DNA of 64,000 nt from Cupriavidus basilensis (GCF_000876015.1 NZ_BBQM01000018.1:124001-188000); one strand, 5' to 3'. Counted from the first letter of the stretch, positions 1 to 10,744 are shown. Made by a program: numbers and translations. The notes: generated by a model from the letters alone, not told the origin.

Positions 1-786
1 CAGCGCGGCCACCGAGTTGCGCCACATCGCCTGCGCCAGCGCGGGCGCGCCGATGCCGCGCAGCTCGCCCAGCGCCCGCGCCACGCCGGCCGTTTCGGCG
101 GGCGTGTTGCGCGCCTTGTGCTGCTCGCCGAACTGGTCGTCGGACAGCCAGGCGGGCGCGATGTCGGGCGCGTCGGTCTCCAGCACGATGGCCTCGAGCG
201 GCAGTTCCTGCGCAAGGCGCCGGATCTGCTTCGCGCGGCTGAAGGTCATGTTGCCGCCGAAGCCCAGCTTCAGGCCCTGGTCGACGAAGCCGCGCGCCTG
301 CTGCGGGCTGCCGTTGAACGCATGGGCGATGCCCTGGCGCACGCCCGCGCGGCGCAGCTGCGCCGCCACCTGGTCCTGCGACTTGCGCACGTGCAGCAGC
401 ACCGGCAGGTCGAACTCGCGCGCGAGCTTGAGCTGCTCGCCGTAGATCCAGGCCTGGTGCTGCGCGTCGAGCCCGGGCACGAAGAAATCGAGGCCGATCT
501 CGCCGATGCCGACGAAGCGCGGATCGTCCAGCGAGGCCGCCACCTCGCGCCGCAGCGCATCGAGATCGGCCTGCCCGGCGCCGGGCGTGTAGAGCGGATG
601 GATGCCGAGCGCGTAGACGCAGCCCGCGTGGCGCCGCGCCAGCGCGCGCACCGCGGCGAAATTCGACACCGCCACCGCCGGCAGCACGATGCCGCTCACG
701 CCGGCCGCGGCCGCGGCGGCCGCGACGGCATCGCGGTCGGCGTCGAACTCGGCGGCGTCGAGATGGCAGTGGGTGTCGATCCACAT
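1..786 (-). CDS. tatD: TatD-family metal-dependent deoxyribonuclease (3' end outside window)
   Basis: A TIM-barrel metal-dependent hydrolase of the TatD family, cytoplasmic nucleases linked to DNA repair and turnover. Visible motifs are the N-terminal metal site THCHLD (residues 5-10), GIGEIGLDF (about 92-100), LLHVRK (about 130-135), the metal His in IAHAF (155) and ETDAP (203-207). The frame has 262 codons and no stop before the window edge, so only the extreme C-terminus is missing. The ATG at 786 is 22 bp after the lolD stop and is the first good start, so tatD is probably the last gene of a lolC-lolD-tatD unit. Family assignment is firm. Which TatD paralogue this is (TatD, YcfH or YjjV type) cannot be decided here; a position after lolCD is typical of the YcfH type. 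Confidence 0.93.
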   Translation of the reverse strand, partial: MWIDTHCHLDAAEFDADRDAVAAAAAAAGVSGIVLPAVAVSNFAAVRALARRHAGCVYALGIHPLYTPGAGQADLDALRREVAASLDDPRFVGIGEIGLDFFVPGLDAQHQAWIYGEQLKLAREFDLPVLLHVRKSQDQVAAQLRRAGVRQGIAHAFNGSPQQARGFVDQGLKLGFGGNMTFSRAKQIRRLAQELPLEAIVLETDAPDIAPAWLSDDQFGEQHKARNTPAETAGVARALGELRGIGAPALAQAMWRNSVAAL

Positions 787-808
787 GGGCGGCGGCGTCC
801 TGCGCGCT

Positions 809-1555
809 TCAGCGCTCGCGGTGCAGGTGCCCGTCGCGCAGGCGCAGCACGCGGTCGCAGCGGCTGGCGAGGTCGAGGTCGTGGGTCACGATCACGAAGC
901 TGGTGCCGAGCGTGCGCGACAGTTCCAGCATCAGGTCGTAGACGCCGCCCGCGGTGTGGTCGTCGAGGTTGCCGGTCGGCTCGTCGGCCAGCACGCAGGC
1001 CGGGCTGCCCACCAGCGCGCGCGCGATCGCCACGCGCTGGCGCTCGCCGCCGGACAATTCGCCGGGGCGGTGCTGGGCGCGCTCGCCCAGGCCCACGCGC
1101 TCGAGCACGGCCTGCGCCGCGGCGCGCGCCTCGCCCTGCTTCAGGCCGCGGATGCGCATCGGCATGGCCACGTTGTCGAGCGCGGTGAACTCGGGCAGCA
1201 GGTGGTGGAACTGGTAGATGAAGCCCAGGTCGCGGTTGCGCGCGATATTGCGCTCGCTCTCGCGCAGCGCGGTGAACGGCTTGCCCTTGAGCGCGACGCG
1301 GCCGCTGTCCGGGTTGTCCAGCCCGCCCAGCACATGGAGCAGCGTGCTCTTGCCCGAGCCCGACGCGCCGACGATGGCCACCTTCTCGCCGGCGTCGACG
1401 CGCACGTCCACGCCCTTGAGCACGGTCACGTCGAGGCCGCCCTGGCGGAAGCGCTTGGTCAGGCCCTCGGCCATCAGCACCGGGGTGCCGGCGGGCGCGG
1501 CCGGCACGGACGCGGCGGCGCCTTCGGGGGCGCTGCGCAGCATGGCTTCACTCAT
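809..1555 (-). CDS. lolD: Lipoprotein-releasing ABC transporter ATPase LolD
   Basis: ATP-binding subunit of the Lol complex, which extracts outer-membrane-destined lipoproteins from the inner membrane and passes them to LolA. Walker A is GASGSGKS (63-70), followed by a Q-loop region (YQFHHLL), the ABC signature LSGGERQRVAIARAL, Walker B with ADEPTGNLD, and the switch His in VTHD. At 248 residues it is slightly longer than most LolD proteins; the first 27 residues are Ala/Pro-rich, so Met28 is a possible true start. The first bases overlap the end of lolC by 8 bp, which indicates translational coupling. MacB and FtsE ATPases are close relatives, but adjacency to lolC supports LolD. Confidence 0.95.
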   Translation of the reverse strand: MSEAMLRSAPEGAAASVPAAPAGTPVLMAEGLTKRFRQGGLDVTVLKGVDVRVDAGEKVAIVGASGSGKSTLLHVLGGLDNPDSGRVALKGKPFTALRESERNIARNRDLGFIYQFHHLLPEFTALDNVAMPMRIRGLKQGEARAAAQAVLERVGLGERAQHRPGELSGGERQRVAIARALVGSPACVLADEPTGNLDDHTAGGVYDLMLELSRTLGTSFVIVTHDLDLASRCDRVLRLRDGHLHRER

Positions 1556-2798
1556 AGCGCAGCGCCTCCGCCGGGTTGACGCGGGCGGCGCGCCAGCTTG
1601 GGTAGAGCGTGGCCAGCGTGGCCAGCACGAAGGAGAGGATGCCGATGGTGGCGATGTCGTTCACGCGGGGGTCCGAAGGCAGTTCGCTGATGAAATAGAT
1701 GTCGCGCGGCAGGAACTGCACGTGCAGCAGCCGCTCGATGAAGGGCACGATCACGTCGATGTTGCAGGCGATCAGCGCGCCGCCGGCCACCCCGGCCAGC
1801 GTGCCGATGAAGCCGATCGCCACGCCCTGCACGATGAAGATCTTGGTGATGGAGCTCGGCTGCGCGCCCATCGTGCGCAGGATGGCGATGTCGGCCTGCT
1901 TGTCGGTCACGGTCATCACCAGCGTGGACACCAGGTTGAAGGCCGCCACCGCGATGATCAGCGTGAGGATGATGAACATCATGCGCTTCTCGGTCTGCAC
2001 CGCGGCGAACCAGTTGCGGTTCTGCTTGGACCAGTCGCGCAGGTAGAGCTCGCCCGAGAGCGTGCCGGCCAGTTCGTCGGCCACCTGCGGCGCGCGCTGC
2101 ATGTCGCTCAGCTTGAGGCGCACGCCGGTCGGGCCGGCCAGCCGGAACAGGGTCTCGGCGTCCTGCAGGTTGATCAGCGCCAGCGCGTTGTCGAACTCGA
2201 AATGGCCGGACGAGAAGATGCCCGTCACGGTAAACTGCTTGAGCCGCGGCAGCACGCCGGCCGGCGTGATGGTGCCCTGCGGCACCACCAGCGTGACCTT
2301 GTCGCCGACCTGCACGCCGATCGCGTTGGCCAGCTCGTTGCCGAGCGCGATGTCGAAGCTGCCGGGCGCCAGGCTGTCCATGCTGCCGGCGCGGAACTGC
2401 TTGCCGATGTCGGAGACCTTGGGCTCCTGGCCGGGCTCGACGCCGCGCAGCAGCACGCCGCGCACGGCTTCCTCGCGGGTCAGCATGGCCTGGGCCGCCA
2501 CATAGGGCGCCGCGCCGATCACTTCCTTGTTGCGCTCGGCCTCGGCGGCGGTCTTCTGCCAGTCGGGCAGCGCGCCCGGGCCGACCACCTCGATGTGCGA
2601 GAGCACCGACAGCATGCGGTCGCGCACCTCTTTCTGGAAGCCGTTCATGACCGACAGCACCACGATCAACGCCGCCACGCCCAGCGCGATGCCGAGCATG
2701 GAGATCATCGAGATGAAGGAAATGAAGGTGTTGCGGCTGGCGCGCTTGCTGGCGCGGGTGTAGCGCCAGCCGATCTGCCATTCGTACGGAAAGTTCAA
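1548..2798 (-). CDS. lolC: Lipoprotein-releasing ABC transporter permease LolC/LolE (possibly LolF type)
   Basis: Inner-membrane permease of the Lol lipoprotein exporter. The order is N-terminal membrane segment (SMLGIALGVAALIVVLSVM, about 27-45), a large periplasmic MacB-type domain, then three C-terminal FtsX-type membrane segments and the ending NPAEALRYE. I chose a TTG start at 2798, giving 416 residues beginning NFPYEWQIGWRYTR and preceded by AGGGA. An upstream ATG at 2846 would add 16 residues with no ribosome-binding site. Only one permease gene lies next to lolD, so it may act as a homodimer (LolF type) rather than as a LolC/LolE pair; a second permease elsewhere in the genome cannot be excluded. 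Confidence 0.92.
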   Translation of the reverse strand: MNFPYEWQIGWRYTRASKRASRNTFISFISMISMLGIALGVAALIVVLSVMNGFQKEVRDRMLSVLSHIEVVGPGALPDWQKTAAEAERNKEVIGAAPYVAAQAMLTREEAVRGVLLRGVEPGQEPKVSDIGKQFRAGSMDSLAPGSFDIALGNELANAIGVQVGDKVTLVVPQGTITPAGVLPRLKQFTVTGIFSSGHFEFDNALALINLQDAETLFRLAGPTGVRLKLSDMQRAPQVADELAGTLSGELYLRDWSKQNRNWFAAVQTEKRMMFIILTLIIAVAAFNLVSTLVMTVTDKQADIAILRTMGAQPSSITKIFIVQGVAIGFIGTLAGVAGGALIACNIDVIVPFIERLLHVQFLPRDIYFISELPSDPRVNDIATIGILSFVLATLATLYPSWRAARVNPAEALRYE

Positions 2799-2910
2799 GA
2801 GGATCCCTGTCGTTGAGGAGAAACGCCGGCGCCACGTCGCCGGCACCGCCGGCGGTGCTGCCGCCGACGCCTGTCCGGGCGATATTTCCGCCGCCCGCCA
2901 GCCGGAAGTT

Positions 2911-2916
2911 TACAAT
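2911..2916 (+). promoter_or_regulatory. Candidate -10 box (TACAAT) of the rpfE-like gene
   Basis: TACAAT ends ten bases before the ATG at 2927. Transcription would begin about 7 bases downstream of the box, around 2923, leaving a leader of roughly four bases. No convincing -35 hexamer is visible at 16-18 bp spacing. The region also separates this gene from the divergent lolC. Confidence 0.45.
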
Positions 2917-2926
2917 CTCGGCCATC

Positions 2927-4066
2927 ATGATGACGCACCTGACCCTGATTGTGCCCTTTTCCGTGCCGCCGGGCGCCGCGACCGATGCGGACGGCGGCGG
3001 CAACGACGCCATGCTGGAGGCGCTGCTGCGCCAGTTGGAGTTGCCGGCGCTCGGAAAGTTGCTGACCCGCGCCAGCCCCGGCCCGCGCGAGCGGCACGAC
3101 GATCCCTTCCTGCGCTCGCTGCCGCACGAGCGCTGGCTGGCCGGGCGCGCCGGGCTGGACACCACCCGCGTGCCCAGCGCCCCCTTCATGCGGCTGGCCG
3201 ACCGCGCCGCCGCGGGCCTGCCGGACGACGGCGGCGACGGTAACGGCGGCGGCCAGGCCTGGGCCTGCCTGCAGCCGGTGCACATCCACGCCGCGCGCGA
3301 CCACCTGGTGCTGATGAACCCGGCCCACCTGGGCCTGCGCGCCGACGAGGCGGCGGCCCTGCACGCGGCGGTGGCCGGCCTGCTGGAGGAATCGGGCATC
3401 GTGCTGGAAACGCCGCAGCCGGCGCGCTGGTACCTGCCCGAGGCCGCGTTCGGCCCGCTGGTCGCCACCAGCCCGCTGCGCGCCAGCGGGCGCAATATCG
3501 ACATGTGGATGCAGGCCGGCGAGCGCGCGCGCGACTGGCGCCGCGTCCAGAACGAGATCCAGATGACCTGGCACGACCACCGCGTCAACCAGGCCCGCGA
3601 GGCCGCCGGCAAGCCGGCCGTCAATTCGGTCTGGCTGCACGGCGGCGGCACGCTGCAGGCGGTGCCGCGCCTGGCCGGCGCCGTGCTCGGCGACGACGCC
3701 TTCCTGCGCGGGCTGGCGCTGGCGGGCGGCGCGGCCTGCCAGCCGCTGCCGCCGCGCTTCGACGCCGCGGCGGCCGGGACCGCCGACAGCGCGCTGGCGC
3801 TGCTGGACGACGCCACCGAAGCCCATATCGGCGAGGACTGGGGCCTGTGGATCGAGCGCATGCACGCGCTCGAGGCCAACTGGTTCGCCCCGGCGCTGGC
3901 CGCGCTGGAGAGCGGCGCGCTGCCGGCCCTGACGCTGGTGCTGGCCGGCGACAACCACTATGCCGAGTTCACCGTGCGCCGCGCCGACCTGCGCAAGTTC
4001 TGGCGCGGCCTGGGCGCGCGCGGCGACTGGCGCGCGCTGCTGTCCGACCTGGCCTATGCCGCCTGA
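2927..4066 (+). CDS. Conserved RpfE-like protein of unknown function
   Basis: A 379-residue soluble protein with no signal peptide. It resembles the conserved proteins encoded next to recJ in beta- and gammaproteobacteria, called RpfE in Xanthomonas and often annotated loosely as phosphoglycerate mutase; that name is from memory and the biochemical function is not established. Conserved-looking stretches are LIVPF near the N-terminus, AAFGPLVA with the Asn-Ile-Asp-Met-Trp-Met block mid-protein, NSVWLHGGG (about 229-237) and LAGDNHYAEFTVRR near the C-terminus. Starts at 2927 and 2930 are adjacent ATG codons. The gene ends 72 bp before recJ on the same strand and is probably co-transcribed with it. 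Confidence 0.7.
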   Translation: MMTHLTLIVPFSVPPGAATDADGGGNDAMLEALLRQLELPALGKLLTRASPGPRERHDDPFLRSLPHERWLAGRAGLDTTRVPSAPFMRLADRAAAGLPDDGGDGNGGGQAWACLQPVHIHAARDHLVLMNPAHLGLRADEAAALHAAVAGLLEESGIVLETPQPARWYLPEAAFGPLVATSPLRASGRNIDMWMQAGERARDWRRVQNEIQMTWHDHRVNQAREAAGKPAVNSVWLHGGGTLQAVPRLAGAVLGDDAFLRGLALAGGAACQPLPPRFDAAAAGTADSALALLDDATEAHIGEDWGLWIERMHALEANWFAPALAALESGALPALTLVLAGDNHYAEFTVRRADLRKFWRGLGARGDWRALLSDLAYAA

Positions 4067-4138
4067 ACGGCCGGATGAACTAACGCCCGGCCGACTGACC
4101 GCCCGAACGCCTCACCCCGTTTTCCTGCCTGCCTCCAC

Positions 4139-5836
4139 ATGACCCGAATCGCCGTCCGCTCCTTTTCCGCCGAACACGCCGGCACGCTGGCAGGCGCCGG
4201 CCTGCACCCCACGCTGGCCCGCATCCTGTCGGCGCGCGGCGTGCGCGCGCCGGCCGAGCTCGCCACCGAGCTGCCGGGGCTGATGCCGCCGGACACGATG
4301 AAAGGCATCGGCCACGCCGCCACCTACCTGGCCGACGCCATCGCCGCCGGCCGCCGGCTGCTGATCGTGGCCGACTACGACTGCGACGGCGCCACCGCCT
4401 GCGCGGTGGGCGTGCGCGGCCTGCGCATGCTGGGCGCGCGCGTCGACTACATTGTGCCGAACCGCTTCGAGTACGGCTACGGCCTGACGCCGGAGATCGT
4501 GGCGCTGGCCGCGCGGCAGCAGCCCGACGTGATCGTCACGGTGGACAACGGCATCGCCAGCGTGGACGGCGTGGCGGCGGCCAACGCGCTCGGCATCGAC
4601 GTGGTGGTGACCGACCACCACCTGCCCGGCGAGCAGCTGCCGGACGCGGCGGTGATCGTCAACCCCAACCAGCCCGGCTGCGCCTTCCCGAGCAAGAACC
4701 TGGCCGGCGTGGGCGTGATGTTCTACGTGCTGCTGGCGCTGCGCGCCGAGCTGCGCCGCCGCGGCGCGTTCGACGCGCAGACCCAGCCGCGCCTGGACGC
4801 CCTGCTCGACCTGGTGGCGCTGGGCACGGTGGCCGACGTGGTCAAGCTCGACAGCAACAACCGCATCCTGGTGGCGCAGGGCCTCAAGCGCATGCGCGCC
4901 GGGCGCATGCACGCGGGCGTGGCCGCGCTGTTCCGCGCCGCCGGGCGCGAAGCCGCGCGCGCCAACACCTTCGACCTCGGCTTCGGCGTGGGCCCGCGCC
5001 TGAACGCGGCCGGGCGGCTGGCCGACATGTCGCTCGGCATCGAATGCCTGCTCACCGACGACGCCAACCGCGCGTGGGAAATCGCCCAGGAACTCGACGG
5101 CATGAACCGCGAGCGCCGCGACATCGAGGCCGGCATGCAGCAGGAAGCGCTGCGCATCCTGGAAGGCCCGCTGGGCGCGCTGGACCCGGCCGCGCGCTTC
5201 ACCGTGAGCGTGTTCAACGATACCTGGCACCAGGGCGTGATCGGCATCGTGGCGTCGCGGCTCAAGGAGAAATACCACCGGCCGACCATCACCTTCGCGC
5301 CCGGCGACGACGGCACCATCAAGGGCTCGGGCCGCTCGATCCCCGGCTTCCACCTGCGCGACGCGCTGGACCTGGTGTCCAAGCGCCATCCCGGCCTGCT
5401 GGTCAAGTTCGGCGGCCACGCGATGGCGGCCGGCCTGACGCTGCGCGCGGACACCTTCGGCGAGTTCACGGAAGCGTTCGAGGCGGTGGGACGCGAATGG
5501 CTGGACGACGAGCAGCTCGCGCGCGTGATCGAGACCGACGGCGACATCGAGGACGGCTGCTTCAGCCCGGAATTCGTGGCGCTGCTCGAGCAGCAGGTGT
5601 GGGGCCAGGGCTTTCCCGCGCCGACCTTCTGCGGCGAGTTCGACGTGCTGCGCCAGAGCGTGCTCAAGGGCAAGCACCTCAAGCTGCAGCTCGGGCGCGG
5701 CAGCCAGCGCTTCGACGCGATCTGGTTCAACCACGCCGATTCGCTCGGCGCCAGCGCGCTGGTGGCCTACCGGCTGGACAACAACACCTTCAACGGCGTC
5801 ACGCGCGTGCAGATGGTGATCGAGCACGCGCAGTAG
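4139..5836 (+). CDS. recJ: Single-stranded-DNA-specific exonuclease RecJ
   Basis: RecJ is the 5'-3' single-strand exonuclease acting in RecF-pathway recombination, mismatch repair and base excision repair. The DHH-superfamily motifs are present in order: DYDCDGATA (motif I, about 79-87), VTVDNG, VTDHHLPGE (the DHH box, about 158-166), VALGTVADVV, then the DHHA1 domain with KGSGRSIPGFHL and KFGGHAMAAGL, and a C-terminal OB-like region. Length (565 residues) matches the family. The ATG at 4139 is the natural start after the rpfE-like stop at 4066. The start region has no strong Shine-Dalgarno, so translation may be coupled to the upstream gene. Confidence 0.97.
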   Translation: MTRIAVRSFSAEHAGTLAGAGLHPTLARILSARGVRAPAELATELPGLMPPDTMKGIGHAATYLADAIAAGRRLLIVADYDCDGATACAVGVRGLRMLGARVDYIVPNRFEYGYGLTPEIVALAARQQPDVIVTVDNGIASVDGVAAANALGIDVVVTDHHLPGEQLPDAAVIVNPNQPGCAFPSKNLAGVGVMFYVLLALRAELRRRGAFDAQTQPRLDALLDLVALGTVADVVKLDSNNRILVAQGLKRMRAGRMHAGVAALFRAAGREAARANTFDLGFGVGPRLNAAGRLADMSLGIECLLTDDANRAWEIAQELDGMNRERRDIEAGMQQEALRILEGPLGALDPAARFTVSVFNDTWHQGVIGIVASRLKEKYHRPTITFAPGDDGTIKGSGRSIPGFHLRDALDLVSKRHPGLLVKFGGHAMAAGLTLRADTFGEFTEAFEAVGREWLDDEQLARVIETDGDIEDGCFSPEFVALLEQQVWGQGFPAPTFCGEFDVLRQSVLKGKHLKLQLGRGSQRFDAIWFNHADSLGASALVAYRLDNNTFNGVTRVQMVIEHAQ

Positions 5837-5876
5837 CGGCGGCGCCCGCCGCTGCCCGCCGCTGCCCGCGCCCGCC

Positions 5877-6614
5877 TCAGCCGCGCGCGGGCAGCAGCCC
5901 GGCCGGGTCGACCGGCTTGCCGTTGTTGCGCACCTCGAAGTGCAGCTCGCTGTCGGACCTGCCCATGCGCCCGACCTCCTGGCCGCCGGACACCTGCACG
6001 CCTTCGCTGACCGAGGGCTTGTCGAGGTTGCCGTAGACCGTCAGCCAGTTGTCGTCGTGCTTGATGATGACCAGCATGCCGTAGCCGCGCAGGTTGCCCA
6101 CGTGGATGGCCTTGCCCGCGGCGGCGGCGCGCACCGCGCTGCCGGGCGGCGTGTCGATGCTCAGGCCCTTGCTGGCGGGCGGCCCGTAGCCCGCCGTGAC
6201 GCGGCCCTCGGCCGGCCATTGCAGGCGGATGCTGGTGGCCGGCGCGCGCGCCGGCGGGCTGCTGTCCACGCGCGGGGTGTCGCGCACGGCCACCGGGCCG
6301 CTGCCGCTGCCCGCGCTGCCGCCGGCGCTGGCGGTGCCGGGCGGGCGGATGCGCAGCAACTGGCCGACCTCGATACGGTCGGCGCTGGGCAGCTGGTTCC
6401 AGCGCGTCAGGTCGCGCACCGAGCGCTTGTGGCGCTGGGCCACGCTGTACAGGGTGTCGCCGCTCTGCACCCGGTAGTAGCCGTCCGGCGCCGGCTCGCT
6501 GGCCAGGGTGCCGCAGCCCGCCGCGAGGCACGCCGCGGCCGCGGCGGCCAGCAGGCCGAGCGCGCGGCGGCGGCGGCCATTGGTCGTGTCGGTCGTGTCG
6601 GTCGTCCCGGTCAT
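5877..6614 (-). CDS. NlpD-like LysM/M23 lipoprotein (probable amidase activator)
   Basis: A predicted outer-membrane lipoprotein: N-terminal Arg cluster, hydrophobic segment and lipobox LAAGC, followed by a LysM domain (YYRVQSGDTLYSVAQRH), a Gly/Ser/Pro linker and a C-terminal M23/LytM domain ending LHFEVRNNGKPVDP. The M23 zinc ligands are degenerate: SIDT replaces the HxxxD site and ELHFE the HxH site. That is the pattern of NlpD/EnvC proteins that activate amidases rather than cut peptidoglycan. I chose ATG 6614 because GAGAGGG precedes it; a longer ATG at 6668 lacks a site. Codons after the start lie in an imperfect 9-bp repeat encoding a Thr/Asp run. It is convergent with recJ. Confidence 0.85.
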   Translation of the reverse strand: MTGTTDTTDTTNGRRRRALGLLAAAAAACLAAGCGTLASEPAPDGYYRVQSGDTLYSVAQRHKRSVRDLTRWNQLPSADRIEVGQLLRIRPPGTASAGGSAGSGSGPVAVRDTPRVDSSPPARAPATSIRLQWPAEGRVTAGYGPPASKGLSIDTPPGSAVRAAAAGKAIHVGNLRGYGMLVIIKHDDNWLTVYGNLDKPSVSEGVQVSGGQEVGRMGRSDSELHFEVRNNGKPVDPAGLLPARG

Positions 6615-6856
6615 CCTTGCCCTCTCGATTCTGGTCGTCTCGGTCGTCTCGTGATTGCTTGGCTTCATGCGTGCTTATCGTCCATCCTTGTCCATGTCTG
6701 AACGGCTATTTCGAAGGCGGCCGGCGGGCTCCCGCCGGCGCGGGCCTGCCGCAAGTCTGCCATGCCGCACCCGCAACTGTAGACCGTTCGGCAAGCGAAC
6801 CGTTCGAAATTGTCCGCCGCGCGCCGCCCGGTGCGGGGGAACAGCCCCCGATCCGC

Positions 6857-6862
6857 TATAAT
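6857..6862 (+). promoter_or_regulatory. Candidate -10 box (TATAAT) of prfB
   Basis: A perfect TATAAT lies 27 bases before the prfB ATG at 6890, predicting a leader of about 20 bases. The GC-rich sequence upstream shows no recognisable -35 hexamer. Confidence 0.5.
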
Positions 6863-6889
6863 TCAAGGTTTTGAAAAGCGCAGAACATC

Positions 6890-7994
6890 ATGGAAGCAGA
6901 ACGCCTCAACGCCATTTCCGGTGCCATCTCCGATCTCCGTTCCCGGACGGAAGATCTACGGGGGTATCTTTGACTACGATGTCAAGGTAGGACGGCTCGA
7001 CGAAGTCAACGGCGAACTCGAGGATCCCGAGGTCTGGAACAACCCCAAGAAGGCCCAGGACCTCGGCAAGGAAAAGAAGATGCTGGAGGGCGTGGTCGGC
7101 GTCCTCGGCAAGCTCACGGATGACCTTTCGGGCGCCGAGGAGCTGTTCGAGCTCGCGCGCGAGGAAGGCGACGACGACACGATGGAAGCCATCGAGGCCG
7201 ACGTCAAGGGCTTCGAGGCCGTCGTCGCGGACATGGAATTCCGCCGCATGTTCTCGGGCGAGATGGACCAGGCCAACGCGTTCATCGACATCCAGGCCGG
7301 CGCCGGCGGCACCGAGGCCTGCGACTGGGCCTCGATGCTGCTGCGCCAGTACCTGAAGTACTGCGAGCGCAAGGGCTTCAAGGCCGAGGTGCTGGAAGAG
7401 TCAGAGGGCGACGTGGCCGGCATCAAGAGCGCCACCATCAAGATCGAGGGCGAATACGCGTTCGGCTACCTGCGCACCGAGACCGGCGTGCACCGCCTGG
7501 TGCGCAAGTCGCCGTTCGACTCGTCGGGCGGCCGGCACACCTCGTTCTCGTCGGTGTTCGTCTACCCCGAGGTGGACGATTCGTTCGAGGTCGAGGTCAA
7601 TCCGGCGGACCTGCGCGTGGACACCTACCGCGCCTCGGGCGCGGGCGGCCAGCACATCAACAAGACCGATTCGGCCGTGCGGATCACGCACATCCCGACC
7701 GGCATCGTGGTGCAGTGCCAGAACGACCGCTCGCAGCACCGCAACCGCGCCGAGGCCATGTCGATGCTGAAGTCGCGCCTGTACGAGCACGAGATGCGCA
7801 AGCGCCAGGCCGAGGCCGACAAGCTCGAGGCCGGCAAGACCGACGTGGGCTGGGGCCACCAGATCCGCTCCTACGTGCTGGACCAGAGCCGCATCAAGGA
7901 CCTGCGCACCAACGTGGAAATGTCCAACACGCAGAAGGTGCTGGACGGCGACCTGGACCCGTTCATCGAGGCCAGCCTCAAGCAAGGCCTGTAA
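6890..7994 (+). CDS. prfB: Peptide chain release factor 2 (programmed +1 frameshift)
   Basis: RF2 reads UGA and UAA stop codons. The gene is split between two frames. ATG 6890 opens a 27-codon frame ending RGYL at an in-frame TGA (6971-6973); the ribosome then slips +1 so that reading continues as DYDVKVG to the stop at 7994. This is the classic autoregulatory frameshift. The main part has the GGQ peptidyl-hydrolysis motif (GAGGQHINKTDSAVR), the SPF anticodon-recognition motif (KSPFDSSG) and the usual C-terminus. Expected product is about 367 residues. lysS follows after one intervening gene, echoing the prfB-lysS operon of enterobacteria. Confidence 0.97.
6961..6974 (+). promoter_or_regulatory. 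RF2 recoding site (Shine-Dalgarno-like GGGG, CTT slip codon, TGA C)
   Basis: The sequence reads CGG GGG TAT CTT TGA C. The G-run is the internal Shine-Dalgarno-like element placed three bases before the CUU slippage codon, TGA is the in-frame stop, and the following C makes it a weak terminator. Low RF2 lengthens the pause at UGA and favours the +1 slip, so the protein controls its own synthesis. All canonical parts are present; only the first base of the usual AGGGGG is replaced by C. Confidence 0.93.
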
Positions 7995-8054
7995 CACGAC
8001 CCCGCGCCGCCGCCCGGCGGCGCGGCGCGACTCACCTGCCGGACCCATCCGACC

Positions 8055-8825
8055 ATGACCGCAGCATCGACCGCAGCAACGCACCTGTTCATCATCACCG
8101 GCACCTCGCGCGGGCTCGGTGCCGCGCTGGCGCAGGCCCTGCTCAAGCCGGGCCACCGCCTGATCTGCGTGGCGCGCAACCGCAACCCCGAACTGGAACA
8201 GGCCGCCGCCGCCAGCGGCGTCAAGGTGGCCTGGCACCTGCAGGACCTGTCGCAGGCGGGGCCTGCCGCGGCGTGGCTGGGCAGCGTGCTCGACGCGGTC
8301 GACGAGGCGCCCGCCAGCGCCACGCTGATCCTCAACGCGGGCATGATCGAGCCGATCGGCCCGGTGGCCGCGCTGCAGGAGGCCACGCTGGTGCCGCACC
8401 TGCTCACCAACCTGGCCACGCCGATGACCATGACCGCGGCCTTCCTGGCGCGCACCGAGCGCTTCGGCTGCCCGCGCAAGGTGCTGGCGATCTCGTCCGG
8501 CGCGGCGCGCCGCCCGGTCGAGGGCTGGGCCGCCTACTGCGCCGGCAAGGCCGGGCTCGACATGTTCGTGCGCTCGGTCAACGCCGAGTACGCGCAGGCG
8601 CCGGCCGAACGCGGCGTGCGCGCGGTGGCGCTGGCCCCGGGCGTGGTCGACACCAGCATGCAGGCCACCATCCGCGGCGCCGACTTCGCGCAGGTGCAGC
8701 GCTTCCGCGACCTCAAGGACAACGACCAGCTCGCCTCGGCCGAGGACACCGCGCGCCGCATCGCGGCCTACCTCGACCGCCCGGACTTCGGCAGCACCGA
8801 GCTCGACGACATCCGCAATACCTGA
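8055..8825 (+). CDS. Short-chain dehydrogenase/reductase, benzil/sepiapterin-reductase-like
   Basis: A classical SDR of 256 residues. The NAD(P)-binding motif is TGTSRGLG (about 15-22), followed by LNAG (about 96), the catalytic Ser in ISSGAARR and the YCAGK catalytic pair. The ending and the PGVVDTSMQ segment resemble the YueD/sepiapterin-reductase branch, which reduces small dicarbonyl or pterin substrates with NADPH; the substrate is not known. It lies between prfB (61 bp upstream) and lysS (56 bp downstream) on the same strand and is probably co-transcribed. No functional tie to translation is evident from the sequence. Confidence 0.88.
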   Translation: MTAASTAATHLFIITGTSRGLGAALAQALLKPGHRLICVARNRNPELEQAAAASGVKVAWHLQDLSQAGPAAAWLGSVLDAVDEAPASATLILNAGMIEPIGPVAALQEATLVPHLLTNLATPMTMTAAFLARTERFGCPRKVLAISSGAARRPVEGWAAYCAGKAGLDMFVRSVNAEYAQAPAERGVRAVALAPGVVDTSMQATIRGADFAQVQRFRDLKDNDQLASAEDTARRIAAYLDRPDFGSTELDDIRNT

Positions 8826-8881
8826 ATCGCCCTGAACCGCCTGACCCGCGCGCGGCCCGCCGCGCGCCTCACCAAGACACC

Positions 8882-10420
<1,539 letters not shown>

Positions 10421-10504
10421 ACGCTGCTGAATGGCTGGCGCTCATCTCCTGCTGGCAGGAGAGGGGCGAACCCAAGCGGCCGGCTGAACGTGCCGGCGAC
10501 CCAG

Positions 10505-10531
10505 AGCCCCATCGCGTCGATGGGGCTTTTT
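10505..10531 (+). terminator. Intrinsic terminator after lysS
   Basis: A perfect 10-bp stem (AGCCCCATCG paired with CGATGGGGCT) with a 3-base CGT loop is followed directly by a T-run. It ends the prfB-SDR-lysS transcript. Confidence 0.9.
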
Positions 10532-10744
10532 GCTTTCCGCGGCCGGCGTTGTTACAAACGGCCCGGCGCGGCGCCCGGCCCACCTCGGCCAAGCCATTGA
10601 TTCCACGGGCAAATCCGCCCTACACAAACTTACAAAATCAAACGGAAAACGGCGGCGGATTCGGCCAGACTCAAGACCGGGAAACATCGAAGCCGCGTGT
10701 GCTCAACTCAACGTGTGCTTTCGGTACCGCACAAGGAAAACGAC

